In this document: one piece after another, positions 62,461-64,000 of the stretch | How the letters are laid out: the number at the start of each line of letters is the position of its first letter | How positions within the stretch are numbered: the first letter of the stretch is position 1 | Source of the DNA: CAVYXZ01 sp965223835 | Lineage (GTDB): Bacteria; Chloroflexota; Anaerolineae; Aggregatilineales; Phototrophicaceae | Reading direction: 5' to 3' | Assembly (NCBI GenBank): GCA_965223835.1 | Contig: CBDCXQ010000001.1 | Span: 4,960,001-5,024,000, forward strand | DNA length: 64,000 nt | Made by a program: the position numbers and the translations under genes | The notes under the pieces: model-generated | Databases searched by the model: none | Told to the model about the DNA's origin: nothing | What the model saw: the letters and a program-made list of their open reading frames with translations, nothing else

Positions 62461-63663
62461 GGAGCGGACAGGTTGGGAGGTAAAGGTTTGAAAACGAGCG
62501 GTTCATCGGCAACACTAAGCGTTGACGAAAACGCGAAAGGTGGACAACCGATGAACCCAGATATACTTTATCAATGGACGGCGGAATTGGCGATGCAATT
62601 ACCCGGATTAAATAGCTGGCAAGTGACCAATCTGGGGCTATTCAGCTATGGGGTGATTGAGGCGGAGAGCAGCCAGCAGATGCAAATTGCGCGTAAAGTA
62701 GCCTGTGGGGAACAGGCAGCCTCGGCGGAGAAGCGCTTGCGGCGGTTCATCGCCAATGAGCGGCTGTCGCTCACGCGCTTTTTCGAAGAGTGGACAGCGT
62801 GGGTGCTGCGCTGTTTGGAAGGGCCAGGGGTGGTGTTGCTGGTCGATGAGACCAAACTGGCGGATCGCCTGGCCTTGATGGTGGTGGGTGTGGCTTTTGA
62901 AGGCCGTTGTATTCGGCTGGCCTGGCGCTGCTACCGGGCTAATGATGCCAGCGCCTACCCGGCTGAAGGGCAGGTTGAGATGATTGCTCGGTTGCTGGCG
63001 ATTGTGAAGCAGGGAATGCCGCCGCGCACAGCGGTTTTGGTGCTGGCAGATCGCGGGATTGGGACATCACCCGACTTGTGCCAACGGGTCGCTGATTTAG
63101 AGTGGCACTACCTGTTTCGGGTGACTAAACAAAGCAAGATCATCACGGCGGATGGCGACTACACCATTTATGAGCAAGTCACCGCGGGTCACACCTGGGC
63201 TGCCAGTGGCTTGATCTTCAAAAAACGGGGGCGTATCCCGGCGCATGCCCGCGCGGTGTGGCAGGATGGCTATGATGAACCCTGGGCCTTAGTCACCAAT
63301 GATGCCCAGTTGACGGGTTGGGAATATGCCCAGCGGAATTGGCAAGAGCAAAGTTTCCGTGATCTGAAAAGTGGCGGTTGGCAGTGGTCGTCCAGTCGGG
63401 TGCGTTGCCCAGATCATATGGCGCGCTTGATGCTCATCCTCGTGGTGGCCTATGGCTGGATACTCGGCCTGGGCAGCTACGCGGTGCATTGGCATCAAGC
63501 CCGCGGTTTGATCCGCCAGGCTGATGGTCAACTACGTCGTCAGTGGAGTTTATTCAAGGAGGGATTACAATTCTTTACCGACTACGTTGCCAAGCACGGC
63601 GTGTGTCTGAAACCCTGTTTCGTCTCAGACAAACGCTTACTTTGAAACGTGTCCGCTCCTCAG
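62457..63663. mobile_element. Intact IS4-family insertion sequence, 1207 bases
   Basis: Terminal inverted repeats begin CTGAGGAGCGGACA at both ends (62457 on the left and, as the complement, ending 63663). A 10-base target duplication, CCAACGCATT, flanks it (62447-62456 and 63664-63673). It carries one transposase gene. Confidence 0.95.
62551..63645 (+). CDS. IS4-family transposase
   Basis: This 364-residue DDE transposase has LLVDETKLADRLAL (first Asp), VLVLADRGIGTSPDL (second Asp) and YAQRNWQEQSFRDLK, which fits the Y-x2-R-x3-E-x6-K signature of the IS4 family. The frame opens further upstream at 62473, but the ATG at 62551 has AAAGGTGG upstream. It appears intact and could still be active. 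Confidence 0.93.
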   Translation: MNPDILYQWTAELAMQLPGLNSWQVTNLGLFSYGVIEAESSQQMQIARKVACGEQAASAEKRLRRFIANERLSLTRFFEEWTAWVLRCLEGPGVVLLVDETKLADRLALMVVGVAFEGRCIRLAWRCYRANDASAYPAEGQVEMIARLLAIVKQGMPPRTAVLVLADRGIGTSPDLCQRVADLEWHYLFRVTKQSKIITADGDYTIYEQVTAGHTWAASGLIFKKRGRIPAHARAVWQDGYDEPWALVTNDAQLTGWEYAQRNWQEQSFRDLKSGGWQWSSSRVRCPDHMARLMLILVVAYGWILGLGSYAVHWHQARGLIRQADGQLRRQWSLFKEGLQFFTDYVAKHGVCLKPCFVSDKRLL

Positions 63664-63673
63664 CCAACGCATT

Positions 63674-64000
63674 GGGGAGGGGAAGAAAAGGGGTGGGGTT
63701 TATTTTTCTAACCCTCGCCCTCCTCATCGCCACGCTCTGGGTCGGCAACGTCTATTTCACCTGGGCAGAACGGGCCGACTTATTCTATGATACCGATGCC
63801 GATCTCGCGGTAGCGACGAACTGGATTCCGGCCCATGCCGACGGTACTTCACCGGTCTACATTGCCGCGCAGGACCGCGACCATCCGACGGTGATGATCG
63901 CTGATTTGCCCAACGTGACCTGGCTGGGGACGGAGATGTTGTTTCTGCCGCCACCGGGTCAGACCGGGCTGGTGATTTTCCCGCGCAGTGCCCCGCCATC
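63674..64000 (+). pseudogene. GT39-type glycosyltransferase, 3' part, continuing past window
   Basis: This fragment continues the frame of the 5' part after the IS and the duplicated target. The predicted sequence runs LGRGRKGVGFIFLTLALLIATLWVGN and then YFTWAERADLFYDTDADLAVATNWIPAHADG with no stop to the end of the window. It includes a membrane helix and a soluble region as expected for the C-terminal end of such enzymes. Confidence 0.85.

Overview
The window is a chromosomal segment of a bacterium with mid-50s GC and ordinary bacterial signals (sigma70-like promoters, AGGAGG-type ribosome sites, ATGA gene overlaps). The mix fits a Chloroflexota (Anaerolineae-like) genome: a bacterial Elp3, a LacI-controlled sugar ABC transporter without its own ATPase, PadR next to a PadR-associated membrane protein, a C-terminal-HTH ArsR regulator, pentapeptide-repeat proteins and many methyltransferases. 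This assignment is an inference; there is no rRNA or phylogenetic marker to fix it.

Layout. 0-8 kb: a small unknown protein, a multi-zinc-ribbon protein, an SDR, an OmpR-type regulator, a HAD dehalogenase, a Tat-exported amidase with a lipoprotein, and a flavin-dependent halogenase-like enzyme. 7.9-14 kb: lacI divergent from a sugar-uptake operon (binding protein, a permease with a fused extracytoplasmic beta-propeller, a second permease), with both promoters and a 14-base perfect palindromic operator visible. 14-20 kb: an SDR, a fatty acid desaturase, and an ABC exporter (ATPase, HEAT-repeat protein, MacB/FtsX permease). 20-24.3 kb: a secreted protein and five tandem paralogues of an unrecognised exported family, with nearly identical 5' ends and divergent 3' ends. 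24.3-30 kb: asparagine synthetase with an in-frame palindromic insert, a methyltransferase, and groES-groEL under a CIRCE element. 30-36 kb: a tRNA-modification neighbourhood (trmB, a Trm9-like methyltransferase, elp3, dus). 36-46 kb: an O-methyltransferase, a padR pair, a flavin-nucleotide-binding protein, a 49-residue membrane protein, a frameshifted 2-phosphosulfolactate phosphatase, an aldolase, an ArsR regulator, a sulfatase, two pentapeptide proteins and an epimerase. 46-54 kb: a response regulator, lspA, a lipoprotein/MscS/glycoside hydrolase operon, and three minus-strand genes. 55-60 kb: an operon of epimerase, HAD phosphatase, degenerate shikimate-kinase-like protein and nitrilase, then NUDIX, GNAT and CDGSH genes and tRNA-Phe. 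60-64 kb: a TIR-TM-LysM-LysM protein and a GT39-type glycosyltransferase gene split by an intact IS4-family element inside a palindromic repeat.

Most promising for new biology: the five-gene paralogue array (21.1-24.3 kb), the TIR-LysM membrane protein (60.2 kb), the Elp3 and Trm9-like pair (31-34.5 kb), the propeller-permease fusion (11.1 kb), and GC-rich palindromes found in frame inside coding sequence.
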